Assembly: GCF_002074055.1 (NCBI RefSeq)
Contig: NZ_CP014619.1
Coordinates: 620,001 to 684,000 of the forward strand
Length of the DNA: 64,000 nt
Direction: 5' to 3'
Source of the DNA: Frondihabitans sp. 762G35
GTDB lineage: Bacteria; Actinomycetota; Actinomycetes; Actinomycetales; Microbacteriaceae
Below, piece after piece: positions 42,544-51,109 of the stretch; within the stretch, counting starts at the first letter, position 1, and every line of letters begins with the position of its first letter. The position numbers and the translations under genes were made by a program. The notes beneath the pieces are model-generated. The model was not told where the DNA came from, searched no databases, and was given only the letters and a program-made list of their open reading frames with translations.

Positions 42544-43062
42544 TCAGGGCAGCCGCGCCACGACCTGGTCGGCGACCTGCTCCGGCGTGAGGTGCGTCGT
42601 GTCGATCACCTCGGCCTCGCGGTGGAGCCACGTCCGAGCCGCCTCGGCGTACGGGTCGAGGTGGGTTCGCCGGAAGTCGGACGGCCCGAGATCGGCGTCG
42701 TTCTCGATCCGTCGGCTCAACTCGTCCCGCTCGGCGTGGAGGACGAAGTGCCGGATCGGAACGCCGTGGTCGGCCAATCCGGAACGGATCTCCCGCCAGT
42801 ACTCCTCGACGAGGACCGTCATCGGCATGACCAGGGTGCCGCCGGTGAAGTCGAGGATCCGGCGGGCGGTCTCGACGACCAGCGGTCGCCACGGCGCCCA
42901 GTGCTGGAAGTTGTCGGTCCGCGGGAGGCCGGGGCGGACGTCCATCAGGACCTCGCCGACCTTCTCGGCGTCGAGGATGAGCGACTGCGGGATGCGCTCC
43001 TGAACGAGCGTGCTCGCCGTCGTCTTCCCGGATCCATGCGTGCCGTTCAGCCAGACGATCAT
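42544..43062 (-). CDS. P-loop NTPase, TmrB (tunicamycin resistance)-like, 172 aa
   Basis: A short P-loop kinase-like protein. The Walker A is WLNGTHGSGKTTAST at the very N-terminus. DAEKVGEVLMDV, DNFQHWAPWRPLVVE and GGTLVMPMTVLVEEYWREI match the TmrB layout, in which an ATP-binding protein confers tunicamycin resistance. Such proteins are widespread and not all confer resistance. The start has TAGGTT exactly six bases upstream. Confidence 0.85.
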   Translation of the reverse strand: MIVWLNGTHGSGKTTASTLVQERIPQSLILDAEKVGEVLMDVRPGLPRTDNFQHWAPWRPLVVETARRILDFTGGTLVMPMTVLVEEYWREIRSGLADHGVPIRHFVLHAERDELSRRIENDADLGPSDFRRTHLDPYAEAARTWLHREAEVIDTTHLTPEQVADQVVARLP

Positions 43063-43068
43063 GGTCGA

Positions 43069-43074
43069 AACCTA
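43069..43074 (-). promoter_or_regulatory. -10 hexamer TAGGTT of the TmrB-like gene
   Basis: On the minus strand, six bases before the ATG at 43062; same sequence and spacing as ispE. Confidence 0.5.
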
Positions 43075-43189
43075 CGGGGCCTTCGACATTGCGGCATCGA
43101 TCAAGCGGGGGAGACGTGTCCGTCGCGCGGATGGTCGTCGTGCAGAGCGCATTCGCTCCCTTCCTGTCGTCCGGGCGCCGCAGTCTGGG

Positions 43190-43816
43190 TCACGCGGCGC
43201 CCAGCGGCCACGGGAGCTGTGCGCCGTCGGGCAGATCCCGGATGCGCGTGGTGAGGGTCGCGCGCTCCCTCATGCCTTGGACATCGGCGACCGCGCGCAG
43301 GTTGTCGACGCTGAAGGCGCCGCCGAGGACGAAGGGGATGACGGGTGCCAGGCGACGACCGGGCGGCAGCGCACCGTTCTGCTCCTGCCACTCGCGCGCG
43401 AGCGGGTGGCCGGTGAGGAGCGGGAAATCCTCGAGAACGGCTTCGGCCCAGCCTTCGATGCTCGTCGCGAGCGTCGATCTGGCGCCCGTCTCCGGATCGA
43501 ACGTCACGACGCTCCGGTCATCGATCGCGAACTGGCCGCCGAAGACGTCCTCTGCGAAGAAGACGAGGCCATCGGCCAGATCGCCGTAGTCGCTCCGCCA
43601 CGACGCGGCGTCGTTCCACGCGTCCAGACCGGACTCGCTGCCGTCGGCCGCCCGCACGACGAGAGCGCCCTCGAAGGCGTGGAAGCCGTTCGAAACGAGG
43701 AGCATCTCGGTGAGCTCGTCGACGAGCTGGCTCGCATGACCGATACGGGTCGGCATCGCGAGCGACGTCGGAGCCGCGAGGGCAAGGAGCTTGCGAGTGT
43801 GGGGACCTGGCGCCAT
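43190..43816 (-). CDS. SMI1/KNR4 (SUKH)-like immunity-type protein, 208 aa
   Basis: SUKH-like layout: VSNGFHAFEGALVV, LVFFAEDVFGGQFAID, VVTFDPETGARSTLATSIEG and HPLAREWQEQNGALPPGRRL. SUKH proteins often serve as immunity proteins against contact-dependent or polymorphic toxins. No toxin gene is next to it, so it may be an orphan immunity protein or have a different role. The start has TACGAT six bases upstream. It is a single-gene unit. Confidence 0.75.
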   Translation of the reverse strand: MAPGPHTRKLLALAAPTSLAMPTRIGHASQLVDELTEMLLVSNGFHAFEGALVVRAADGSESGLDAWNDAASWRSDYGDLADGLVFFAEDVFGGQFAIDDRSVVTFDPETGARSTLATSIEGWAEAVLEDFPLLTGHPLAREWQEQNGALPPGRRLAPVIPFVLGGAFSVDNLRAVADVQGMRERATLTTRIRDLPDGAQLPWPLGAA

Positions 43817-43822
43817 GTTCCG

Positions 43823-43828
43823 ATCGTA
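43823..43828 (-). promoter_or_regulatory. -10 hexamer TACGAT of the SUKH-like gene
   Basis: On the minus strand, six bases before the ATG at 43816. Confidence 0.5.
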
Positions 43829-43884
43829 CGGAGAGAGTCACGCCGGGAAGCGGTCCCACGGGAGGGAACGTCTCAGAATCGCGC

Positions 43885-46026
43885 CTACTTGCAGGGCACG
43901 AGAGCGCCCCCCGACAGGTAGTGGTCGGAATCGCCACCGACGAGGGTGACGCCAGTGGCCTGTCGCAGCACGAACTCGTTCGTGAACGACTGCGGGATGC
44001 ACCTGCTCGGCACGATCTCCAGTGGTTGGCCGGAGCGGACCGCGACGTTGACGGCGGCCAGAGCGTCGGCGAAGTTCGCCGTTGTCGCGAGAACCGCCGA
44101 CGTGGCCTGAGGGTAGGCGGTGTCGTCGAGGAGGCGGGCGGTCTCCGTGTCGCTGGAGCCGGCGATCCGAGACGTCGGCGCGAGTTTCGCCAGAGACGTC
44201 TGAACACCGCTCGAGATCTCCCTGGTGCTCCCCACCAGCACGATGTTCTGCGGGTGGAGTGCCGATACGGCAGCCTTCGTGGCTGGGTCGATGACGGGTG
44301 CCGCACCGTTGACGAGCAGGAACGGGGAGCGTTCGGCTCCGGCCACCGACGCCGTCACGACCGCGGGCTCGTAGGATTGACCCGTCGCCACGTAGACAGT
44401 GCGTCCCTGCCCGAGGGTTCCTGCCTGCAGCGTCGCGCGCGAGGTGGCGTAGCGGTCCGTCCCCGCGACGTGAACGAGGCTCACCCCGATCGAGCGGGCC
44501 GTTCTCGCGACGGCCGCCTGGTAGGAGGCGGATCCGGCGACCGCGACGATTCTGCCGGCGTGAAGGCGCTTGATCTCGGCGAGGATCACGGACGAGATGC
44601 CCGAGCCGGGTGTCAGCAGGAGCGGGACCTGAGCCGCAGCAGCTGCGGCGGCCGCATCGGTGGCGTCCGGGAAGCTGGTGCCCGGTGAGACGTAGACGAC
44701 CGGAGCACCCTTCGGGAACGACGCCTTCGACGTCGCGACCGACGTCTCGTAACGATCCTTCGCGGAGATGGTCGTGGCCGATGTCTGCGCGAAGTCGACG
44801 ACATTGAGACTCGAGGTGGTCGGTGTGGCCCCATTGCCGAGCCAGAAGAATCGGCGTCCGACGATCGTTTCCCCGTTCCTGCCCGGATTGAAGCCCGCGT
44901 GGAAGTACCTGGTGAGGAGCCCCGTCCGGGCGTCCTCGACGTCGTAACCCAGGATCGACGCCGAGGCGATCTCGGTCGTGCCCGGAAGCGTCATCAGGGG
45001 TGAGATCAGCCCGAGGTTCACGTGAGACACGGCGAGGGAACGAGTGTCGATGGCGAGAGTGTCCGGGTCGGCTTTGGCGACAACGATGGATCCGTCCGCT
45101 GTCGTCAGAACGTGTGAGACCGAACCGGCCGGCTCCTCGATCGTCTTCTCGACGCTGGCCGAAGCCGTGTCGATGACATCGACGGCTCCACCCTGGCCCG
45201 TCGACGACACCTGCCTGCTGACGAAAGCGCGGCTGCTGTCGCCCGAGAACGTGACGTCCCAGGGCCCCGGACCCACGGGAATCGTGTTCACGGTTCCCGT
45301 TCTCGTCTCGATGTCGAGGACGTACCCGGGCTGACTGACGTTCCTTGCCCATTCCACGACGTACGCGTGTTCGCCGTCGGGCGAGAGCACGAGAGGACGG
45401 AAAACGCCCTCGCCGTTGACATCGTGCGTGACCGTCCCGGTCGAGGGGTCGGTCACATAGGCCTCGAAGGCGGGGGTGGGGCTGCCGGGGGCAGCTGGCG
45501 ACGCCGAATGTCCGATGGTCACAGCGACCCGTCCGTTGGCGGCGGCGGCGTACTCGACAAGGCCCATGGAGTAGGGGATGTCGGTCGTCGCCACGACGGC
45601 GCCCGTCGCGGCGTCGACGTCGAACTCCTCTTCCGGGTCGGCGGAGGTCAGATTCAGATTCGCTTCCTGGAAGCGGTTCTCCCAGGCGAGGAAGCGGCCG
45701 TCGGAGAGAGGCGTCACCTCGTCGACGACCCTCGGAAGATGAATGGTCCGAGCGACCCTCCCCGTCGACGCATCCACCACGAGGACGTCCTGCGACGCCG
45801 CGGTGACATAGAGCTGCGAGCCGTCCACGGATGCCACGACCGAGTCGGCCCGACCTCCCGGAAGTGGAAAGGACGCTGCGCCGAAGTCCGTGGACCGCGT
45901 GTACACGGCTGCGTCCGCGTCCGCACTGCGGGCGGGAAGGAGGCCGATCACGGACGCAGCCAGGAGCACGGCCACCGCCGCCGCCGTCGTGCGCAAGAAC
46001 GGACGTGACATTCTTCGAACCCCCAT
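43885..46026 (-). CDS. Secreted propeller protein with three cell-wall-binding repeats (CWBR2 type), 713 aa
   Basis: A signal peptide (RTTAAAVAVLLAASVIGLLP, cut near ADADA) leads to a YVTN-like beta-propeller of about residues 40-420, with units such as VVASVDGSQLYVTAASQDVL and LVLSPDGEHAYVVEW. The C-terminal roughly 290 residues hold three cell-wall-binding repeats 2 (PF04122 type), recognised by ISAKDRYETSVATSKASF, VYVSPGTSFPDATDAAAAAA, HVAGTDRYATSRATL, VYVATGQSYEPAVVTASV and ATTANFADALAAVNVAV. These bind anionic wall polymers and would display the propeller on the surface. The ATG at 46026 is supported by TAGATT six bases upstream. It likely mediates surface binding rather than catalysis. 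Confidence 0.9.
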   Translation of the reverse strand: MGVRRMSRPFLRTTAAAVAVLLAASVIGLLPARSADADAAVYTRSTDFGAASFPLPGGRADSVVASVDGSQLYVTAASQDVLVVDASTGRVARTIHLPRVVDEVTPLSDGRFLAWENRFQEANLNLTSADPEEEFDVDAATGAVVATTDIPYSMGLVEYAAAANGRVAVTIGHSASPAAPGSPTPAFEAYVTDPSTGTVTHDVNGEGVFRPLVLSPDGEHAYVVEWARNVSQPGYVLDIETRTGTVNTIPVGPGPWDVTFSGDSSRAFVSRQVSSTGQGGAVDVIDTASASVEKTIEEPAGSVSHVLTTADGSIVVAKADPDTLAIDTRSLAVSHVNLGLISPLMTLPGTTEIASASILGYDVEDARTGLLTRYFHAGFNPGRNGETIVGRRFFWLGNGATPTTSSLNVVDFAQTSATTISAKDRYETSVATSKASFPKGAPVVYVSPGTSFPDATDAAAAAAAAQVPLLLTPGSGISSVILAEIKRLHAGRIVAVAGSASYQAAVARTARSIGVSLVHVAGTDRYATSRATLQAGTLGQGRTVYVATGQSYEPAVVTASVAGAERSPFLLVNGAAPVIDPATKAAVSALHPQNIVLVGSTREISSGVQTSLAKLAPTSRIAGSSDTETARLLDDTAYPQATSAVLATTANFADALAAVNVAVRSGQPLEIVPSRCIPQSFTNEFVLRQATGVTLVGGDSDHYLSGGALVPCK

Positions 46027-46032
46027 GGGAGG

Positions 46033-46038
46033 AATCTA
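46033..46038 (-). promoter_or_regulatory. -10 hexamer TAGATT of the cell-wall-binding propeller gene
   Basis: On the minus strand, six bases before the ATG at 46026. Confidence 0.5.
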
Positions 46039-46107
46039 GGGGGCGACTCGACCGCGCACCTAGCCCGGTTCGGCCCCCCGTTCGGGGGCCGACACCGGCA
46101 CGCGACC

Positions 46108-47199
46108 TCAGGCCTCCGCCACCTCCACGCCCAGCCACCGGGCCAGCTCGGCGATCTCCGCTCCGACGATCTCCCGCTCGTCGTCGTCGAACGGGAAGAA
46201 CTCGTGGACGGCGTCCACCCGGAGGAGGCGCGCCGCCGCATCCAGCCGGGCGTCGAGCATGCCGACGAAGCGGTCGCCGAACAGGATCGGGTGGGCGAAG
46301 AACCCGTACCGTCGCTGCGCCTTCGGCTTGAACTGCTCGAGCACGTACTCGAAGTCGAAGATCTCGCGGAGCCGGGGGCGGTCGAAGAGGAGGCCGTCGT
46401 ACGGGTTGAGGAACGCCACGCGACCGCCGTCGTCCTCCTCCGCGAGCGCCGCCAGGGCCTCGGGATCGACGCGCCACGTGGCCGTCGATCCCTCGATGAC
46501 CGCGGGAACGCCGGCCTGCCCGACAGGAGTCCAGGGCGACTTCTGGCGCGCGAGTCCCGTGGCCCCGAGCCGTCGCTCGTTCAGGAGCGACTCCGCCTCG
46601 TCGAACTCGAGGTCGGGGAGGTCCGCCGGATAGACGCGCTCGGCGAGATCCCACCGCCGGTTGCGACCCTCCCGGCCGGCGACCGCAACGAGTCCCTGCC
46701 GACTCAGGAAGTCGAGCATGGTGGGCACCTGGTTCGCCCCCGACCAGCCGTCCGGGGGTCGGCTGACCCGGGCCGTGTCCGGGATGTCCTTCGCGAGGAG
46801 CGGTCCCTCGCCCCGGAGCCGGTCGAGAACGTCCTGGCGGAACGCGCCGTTGGCCTCGAGCCACTCGGCGGTCGACGCGCGATGCGGCCAGCGCCTCATC
46901 GCGGGGAGCATCAGGGGGAGCAGCCCGATGGGACGGAAGGCGCCGTCGAACTCGAAGAGGAGCCGGTCGCGCTCGGTGACGTCCTTGAGCTGGCCCGGCT
47001 CGTAGGCGTAGCCGATCCGCGACCAGAGCACCGTGTGTTCGCAGGGCGCGATGACCGAGGTCGGATCGATCTTGACGGCGCCGAGCTGCTCGGCGACCTC
47101 GACGACGTCGCCGGGCCGCTCGGCGTCGAGCAGCTGCGCGCGCACGATGATCCGGCGCGCCTCGTCCTTCGTGAGCTCGTGTCGGTCAGACGTCGGCAT
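46108..47199 (-). CDS. Winged-helix DNA glycosylase of the YcaQ/AlkZ (HTH_42) family, 363 aa
   Basis: The family N-terminus LTKDEARRIIVRAQLLDAER is followed by QLGAVKIDPTSVIAPCEHTVLWSR with the family's central segments, then RVAFLNPYDGLLFDRPRLREIFDFEYVLEQ and QRRYGFFAHPILFGDRFVGMLD. YcaQ removes alkylated bases and unhooks interstrand crosslinks, and AlkZ in Streptomyces protects against azinomycin. The ATG at 47199 is preferred to a longer frame. It is a single-gene unit, divergent from a small membrane protein. Confidence 0.9.
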   Translation of the reverse strand: MPTSDRHELTKDEARRIIVRAQLLDAERPGDVVEVAEQLGAVKIDPTSVIAPCEHTVLWSRIGYAYEPGQLKDVTERDRLLFEFDGAFRPIGLLPLMLPAMRRWPHRASTAEWLEANGAFRQDVLDRLRGEGPLLAKDIPDTARVSRPPDGWSGANQVPTMLDFLSRQGLVAVAGREGRNRRWDLAERVYPADLPDLEFDEAESLLNERRLGATGLARQKSPWTPVGQAGVPAVIEGSTATWRVDPEALAALAEEDDGGRVAFLNPYDGLLFDRPRLREIFDFEYVLEQFKPKAQRRYGFFAHPILFGDRFVGMLDARLDAAARLLRVDAVHEFFPFDDDEREIVGAEIAELARWLGVEVAEA

Positions 47200-47308
47200 G
47201 CACCTATCCCAGGCCACTGCCGGGTCGGAGTCAACAGCTAGGGAAGGCGGTTCACGCCGTGCCGACTCCGTTATCAGGCGCCGACGTGCCATCCCGATCG
47301 GGGGTGAA

Positions 47309-47314
47309 TAGGCT
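47309..47314 (+). promoter_or_regulatory. -10 hexamer TAGGCT of the 66-aa membrane protein gene
   Basis: It ends six bases before ATG 47321. Confidence 0.45.
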
Positions 47315-47320
47315 CGACGA

Positions 47321-47521
47321 ATGACGGAAAAGGCGGGATCCGGAGGCAAGACTCCCGCGTGGCTCTGGGTCGTCTTCGCGGTCGGCATCGCCATCTTCGC
47401 GGCGGGGTCATTCATCGCGCGGATCGAGCACCAGCTCTACGGAGTTCTCATCCTCGCCGTGGGGCTCGCCGTCGTCGTGACCTTCACGGCCCTCCGAGGG
47501 CGCTATACACGGGGTCGCTAG
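47321..47521 (+). CDS. Small two-helix membrane protein, 66 aa
   Basis: A hydrophilic N-terminus of ten residues, a first helix (WLWVVFAVGIAIFAAGSFIA), a short loop, a second helix (YGVLILAVGLAVVVTFTAL) and a basic tail RGRYTRGR. The TAGGCT promoter spacing supports the ATG. Function unknown. A weak hairpin CGGCGC-N6-GCGCCG starts at 47522, directly after the stop, and is followed by GTGTGAGTTTTT; it may terminate the transcript. Confidence 0.7.
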   Translation: MTEKAGSGGKTPAWLWVVFAVGIAIFAAGSFIARIEHQLYGVLILAVGLAVVVTFTALRGRYTRGR

Positions 47522-47885
47522 CGGCGCTTCCGGGCGCCGGGTGTGAGTTTTTGCGACATGTTGTCAGCGCCAGGGTTGCAGCGCGGGCAACCCGTCGCCG
47601 AGGGCGAGATTGCCGAGCCGCTGCGGGTTCCACACGGCCTTGCGATCGGTCGCTCTGGTATCGCGGCCGACGTGTTGCAGTTGACGCACCCGAGCGTGCA
47701 CATTCACCGTGCGGGGTAAACGCCCGTCGCGATCGTTACGAGCATGTGCAACGGCTCTAGGCGGGGCGGAGAACGGCTCGGGTCCGGGCGCTGCGCGAGC
47801 CGCTGGATGGCCGCGACAGGCGGGCGCTCACTTCCGTGCAGTGTCAAACCGGACGTGACGCCCGACTTCCGGCAAGATTTCGTGC
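47522..47885. other. Gap with no certain gene; possible C-terminal gene remnant on the minus strand
   Basis: Past the hairpin at 47522-47539, the minus strand is open from 47827 to a TGA at 47564-47566. It ends with a protein-like NPQRLGNLALGDGLPALQPW R-stop and contains TVNVHARVRQLQHVGRD, but has no convincing start or known family. This may be the tail of a lost gene, or chance in high-GC sequence. The promoter of the next gene lies at the right end. Confidence 0.25.
47874..47879 (+). promoter_or_regulatory. -10 hexamer AAGATT of the 199-aa protein gene
   Basis: It ends six bases before GTG 47886; a weaker match to TANNNT. Confidence 0.3.
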
Positions 47886-48485
47886 GTGACGACGAAGCGG
47901 CCTCACCTGCCCGACGATGACGACCGCGGCTTCGCATTCGACCGTGCCGGCGTCGTGAGACGTCAAGCCATCGCCGACGCGATGGTCGGACACTCGCTGT
48001 CGCGCGTGCGCTACATCCTGCTCGAATACGCAGAAGGAGCCGTGGGCGATCACACGGGCCTTCGAAGCGTCACGGATCCGGCTGAGCTCCACGAGCCAGC
48101 CTGGAAGTTCGAGGGCTTTCACAACGTCGACTTCGGCATCGAGTTCGAGCTGGACGATGGAGCAGCGTTCTTCGCAACCTGGGACATGCCCTGGCCCGAC
48201 TCCCTCAGGTTGGCACGTGGCGACATGAGCACCTGGACAGGCGCGAGCTGGGACGTCACCGACGTTCCCCCGTGGAACCTCCTCACGAAGACACCCATCG
48301 CAAACTTCGAGCTCCACTACGAACCCTGGGACTCCGAAGGGGGCTTCTGGTTTCGCGACATGACACTGATCGCAGGCTCGACCGTTATCACCATCGACGG
48401 AGCTGACGCGGACGGAGATGGACGCATGATGCCTTCTGCGACCAATCTCGCAGTGACATTCCTGACGCTCGACTCGAAGACGTGA
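47886..48485 (+). CDS. Uncharacterised protein, 199 aa
   Basis: No family was recognised. A soluble, acidic protein with several Trp-rich strands (HEPAWKFEGFHNVDFGIEFE, FFATWDMPWPDSLRLARGDM, FELHYEPWDSEGGFWFRDMT). The layout suggests an immunity-like or single-domain beta-rich cytoplasmic protein, but nothing fixes a role. Base composition is a little lower in G+C than neighbouring housekeeping genes. It starts at GTG 47886 next to an AAGATT hexamer. Confidence 0.65.
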   Translation: MTTKRPHLPDDDDRGFAFDRAGVVRRQAIADAMVGHSLSRVRYILLEYAEGAVGDHTGLRSVTDPAELHEPAWKFEGFHNVDFGIEFELDDGAAFFATWDMPWPDSLRLARGDMSTWTGASWDVTDVPPWNLLTKTPIANFELHYEPWDSEGGFWFRDMTLIAGSTVITIDGADADGDGRMMPSATNLAVTFLTLDSKT

Positions 48486-48537
48486 CCCATCAGTCGAAAC
48501 TTGGCCCTTTCCGTAGCGCATTTCCCGTGAGTGTTGG

Positions 48538-48705
48538 TCACATATCGCGAGCAACCCACCCCTCTAATTCCTGTCTGAGCGTCCGGAAAAGCGCACGTTG
48601 GTAGTCCGGCGACTGCTTCCCTGACCCGAGCCCGTGCTCGGCCTCGGCCTCGAATGCCCTGACGGCACCGGTTTGTGGCGCCCGTGGTGGAGCCCCCTCT
48701 TGCTG
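48538..48705 (-). pseudogene. Remnant of an unknown gene (C-terminal fragment)
   Basis: The minus strand reads a protein-like stretch from 48705 to a TGA at 48538-48540, including AVRAFEAEAEHGLGSGKQ and SPDYQRALFRTLRQELEGWV. No start codon exists before the upstream in-frame stop, so the N-terminal part has been lost. The rest of the 386-bp gap (48486-48871) contains the promoter and operator of the sugar transporter operon and nothing else recognised. Confidence 0.4.
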
Positions 48706-48736
48706 TCATCAGGTGCACCGATTGATATGCGACAAC

Positions 48737-48747
48737 GAAAAGTTTTC
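48737..48747. promoter_or_regulatory. LacI-type operator before the sugar ABC operon
   Basis: GAAAAGTTTTC, an 11-base dyad with an odd centre, 124 bp before the binding-protein gene. The same form (GAAAGACTTTC) occurs before the secreted Asp-box gene at 57779, so both are probably bound by the LacI protein encoded at 51996-53063. Confidence 0.5.
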
Positions 48748-48871
48748 CAGTAATCGCTGTTGGTTTGTCGTGGTCAGATCGCTGCATCTAGCTTCATGGG
48801 CGTACCGAGCGGCCGTGTTCCCCTGATCCGGATCCGACCGCTCACTCCTTCCAAGAGAAATAGAGCCAAAG

Positions 48872-50188
48872 TTGCCTCACATCACTTTCAGGCGCCCGAA
48901 AAGGCGCCGCGTTGCCGCACTGGCAGCGTTGACCACGGTCGCCATCGTCGGTGCTCTTTCCGGATGTTCCGCTGGAGGGTCTTCTGCCGGCGGCAGCACC
49001 GCGACCCTGTGGGCGCTGACCGGCGATCAGACGGGTGTCGTCGAGCCTGCCGTGACGGCCTGGAACAAGGCCAACCCGAAAGAGCAGATCAACGCGCAGT
49101 ACTTCGCGAACGACGCGTACAAGACCAAGATCCGCACCTCCGTCGGCGCCGGTTCGGCGCCGACGATCATCTACAGCTGGGCCGGTGGAACTCTCGACAG
49201 CTACGTCAAGGCGGGAAAGGTCGCTGATCTCACCTCGGAGACGGCGTCGATCAAGAGCAAGTACAACTCGTCCGTCTTCGACCTCGGTGTGGTCGACGGC
49301 AAGACGTACGCGGTTCCGATGGATCCGTCCTACCCGGTCCTTCTCTACTTCAACAAGAGCGTCCTGGCGAAGGCGGGGGTCAGCGCCCCGACGACGTGGG
49401 ACGAACTGCTCGCGGCCATCCCGAAGCTCAAGTCCGCCGGCGTCCTTCCGTTCGCCCTCGCGGGCGGCAGCAAGTGGCCGGAACTGATGTGGGAGGAATA
49501 CCTCGTCGACCGTGTGGCCGGTCCGGACGCGATCAAGGCCATCGCTGCGGGCAAGAAGAACGCGTGGAGCGACCCCGGAATCATCAAGGCGAACACGATG
49601 CTGCAGCAGCTCGTGTCGGCAGGTGCCTTCGGCAGCGACTACAACTCGGTCGTCGCGGACAGCAACGCCGACGCAGCGCTCCTGTACACGGGCAAGGCGG
49701 CGATGCTCCTTCAGGGAGCGTGGGCGTACTCGACCTTCCAGACCTCTGCTGCGGACTTCACGAAATCATCGCTCGGCTACTCGAACTTCCCGTCCGTCAG
49801 CGGCGGGAAGGGCGATCCGGCGAACATCGTCGGGAACGTCTCGGGCTACTTCTCGGTGTCCGCGAACGCATCGGCCGCGCAGAAGAAGACCGCCATCGCG
49901 TACCTCACCCAGGGCACCTTCAACGATGCCTACACGAAGCGGCTTCTCGACGGTGGTCAGGTTCCGCCTATCAAGGGTGTCTCGAGCCAGATCAGTGGAG
50001 GCAGCGACTCGTTCGTCGGCAAGACCGCGTCACTCATCGATTCGGCGCCCAACTTCCAGATGTCGTGGGACCAGGCTCTTCCTTCCGCCGAGGCGACAGC
50101 CCTGCTCACGAACCTCGACCAGCTGTTCACCAAGTCGATCACCCCGACCCAGTTCTCTGACGCGATGAACAAGACGATCGGCCAGTAG
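48872..50188 (+). CDS. Sugar ABC transporter extracellular binding lipoprotein, 438 aa
   Basis: A family-1 (MalE-like) solute-binding lipoprotein. The basic start FRRPKRRRVAAL, hydrophobic core and lipobox ALSGC are followed by TATLWALTGDQTGVVEPAV, the AVPMDPSYPVLLYFNKSVLA hinge region and TTWDELLAAIPKLKSAGVLP, all typical. The start must be TTG at 48872, as no ATG or GTG precedes the signal peptide in frame. First gene of a five-gene operon with two permeases, a LacI regulator and a GH3 hydrolase. It binds an oligosaccharide; the sugar is not known. Confidence 0.93.
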   Translation: MPHITFRRPKRRRVAALAALTTVAIVGALSGCSAGGSSAGGSTATLWALTGDQTGVVEPAVTAWNKANPKEQINAQYFANDAYKTKIRTSVGAGSAPTIIYSWAGGTLDSYVKAGKVADLTSETASIKSKYNSSVFDLGVVDGKTYAVPMDPSYPVLLYFNKSVLAKAGVSAPTTWDELLAAIPKLKSAGVLPFALAGGSKWPELMWEEYLVDRVAGPDAIKAIAAGKKNAWSDPGIIKANTMLQQLVSAGAFGSDYNSVVADSNADAALLYTGKAAMLLQGAWAYSTFQTSAADFTKSSLGYSNFPSVSGGKGDPANIVGNVSGYFSVSANASAAQKKTAIAYLTQGTFNDAYTKRLLDGGQVPPIKGVSSQISGGSDSFVGKTASLIDSAPNFQMSWDQALPSAEATALLTNLDQLFTKSITPTQFSDAMNKTIGQ

Positions 50189-50191
50189 TAC

Positions 50192-51109
50192 ATGTCCTCC
50201 AGCACCATCAAGTCCGGTGGGGTGCGTAAGCGCCCCACCGGGGTGGGCGCCCCCTCCGGCTGGTACATGGCGCCGGCGCTCGGGATCTTCGCCCTTTTCG
50301 CTCTCGTCCCTCTCGTCGTCGCGCTCTGGTTGAGCTTCACCACCTGGGATGCCATCTCGTCCCCGGTGTTCGTCGGTGGTGCGAACTGGGCCACCGTCCT
50401 CGCTGACCGCGGAACGTGGCACGCCCTCGGTCTCACCCTCGAGGTCGTCGCTCTCTCGTGGCTCGTGCAGACACCGATCAGCCTTCTCCTGGGCGTCTTC
50501 GTGGCGGGAACCCAGAAGTACCGGGCGTTGCTCGCGGCGATCTACTTCCTCCCGCTGATCCTGTCCTCCGCGGCCATCGGACTGGCGTTCAAAGCCATCC
50601 TCGACCCGAACTTCGGGTTGGGGGCATCGGTCGGAGTGTCCTGGCTGAAGCAGAACTGGCTCGGAAGCCCGTCCCTGATCCTGCCCGTCGTCGTGTTCAT
50701 CATCGCCTGGCAGTTCGTCCCGCTGCACACTCTCCTCTATCAGGGCGGCGTCCGGCAGATCCCGGCCAGTCTCTACGAGGCCGCGCAGATCGACGGCGCC
50801 TCGCGGGTCCAGCAGTTCTTCTCCATCACCCTTCCCCAGCTGAGGTACACCCTCATCACGTCATCCACCCTGATGATCACGGGGTCGCTCACCTACTTCG
50901 ACGTCGTCTTCGTTCTCACGGGAGGCGTTCCGAGCAGTGCGATCAACATCCTGCCGATCGACATGTACGTCACGGGATTCTCCGCGGCGCAGTTCGGCAC
51001 GGCGAGCGTCCTCGCGATCATCCTCGCTGTGATCGGCCTCGCAATCTCCCTCGTCCTCACGAAGTTCAGCGGCTTCAACCGTATGTCCAGCCAGCAAGAA
51101 GGGGCATGA
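50192..51109 (+). CDS. Sugar ABC transporter permease, MalF type, 305 aa
   Basis: Six membrane helices and the MalF-type EAA loop SLYEAAQIDGASRVQQFFSI near residue 192. It begins three bases after the binding-protein stop. The N-terminal helix is APALGIFALFALVPLVVAL. It pairs with the next permease; the ATPase is not in this operon, so a shared MsiK-type ATPase encoded elsewhere is expected, as is usual in Actinobacteria. Confidence 0.95.
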   Translation: MSSSTIKSGGVRKRPTGVGAPSGWYMAPALGIFALFALVPLVVALWLSFTTWDAISSPVFVGGANWATVLADRGTWHALGLTLEVVALSWLVQTPISLLLGVFVAGTQKYRALLAAIYFLPLILSSAAIGLAFKAILDPNFGLGASVGVSWLKQNWLGSPSLILPVVVFIIAWQFVPLHTLLYQGGVRQIPASLYEAAQIDGASRVQQFFSITLPQLRYTLITSSTLMITGSLTYFDVVFVLTGGVPSSAINILPIDMYVTGFSAAQFGTASVLAIILAVIGLAISLVLTKFSGFNRMSSQQEGA

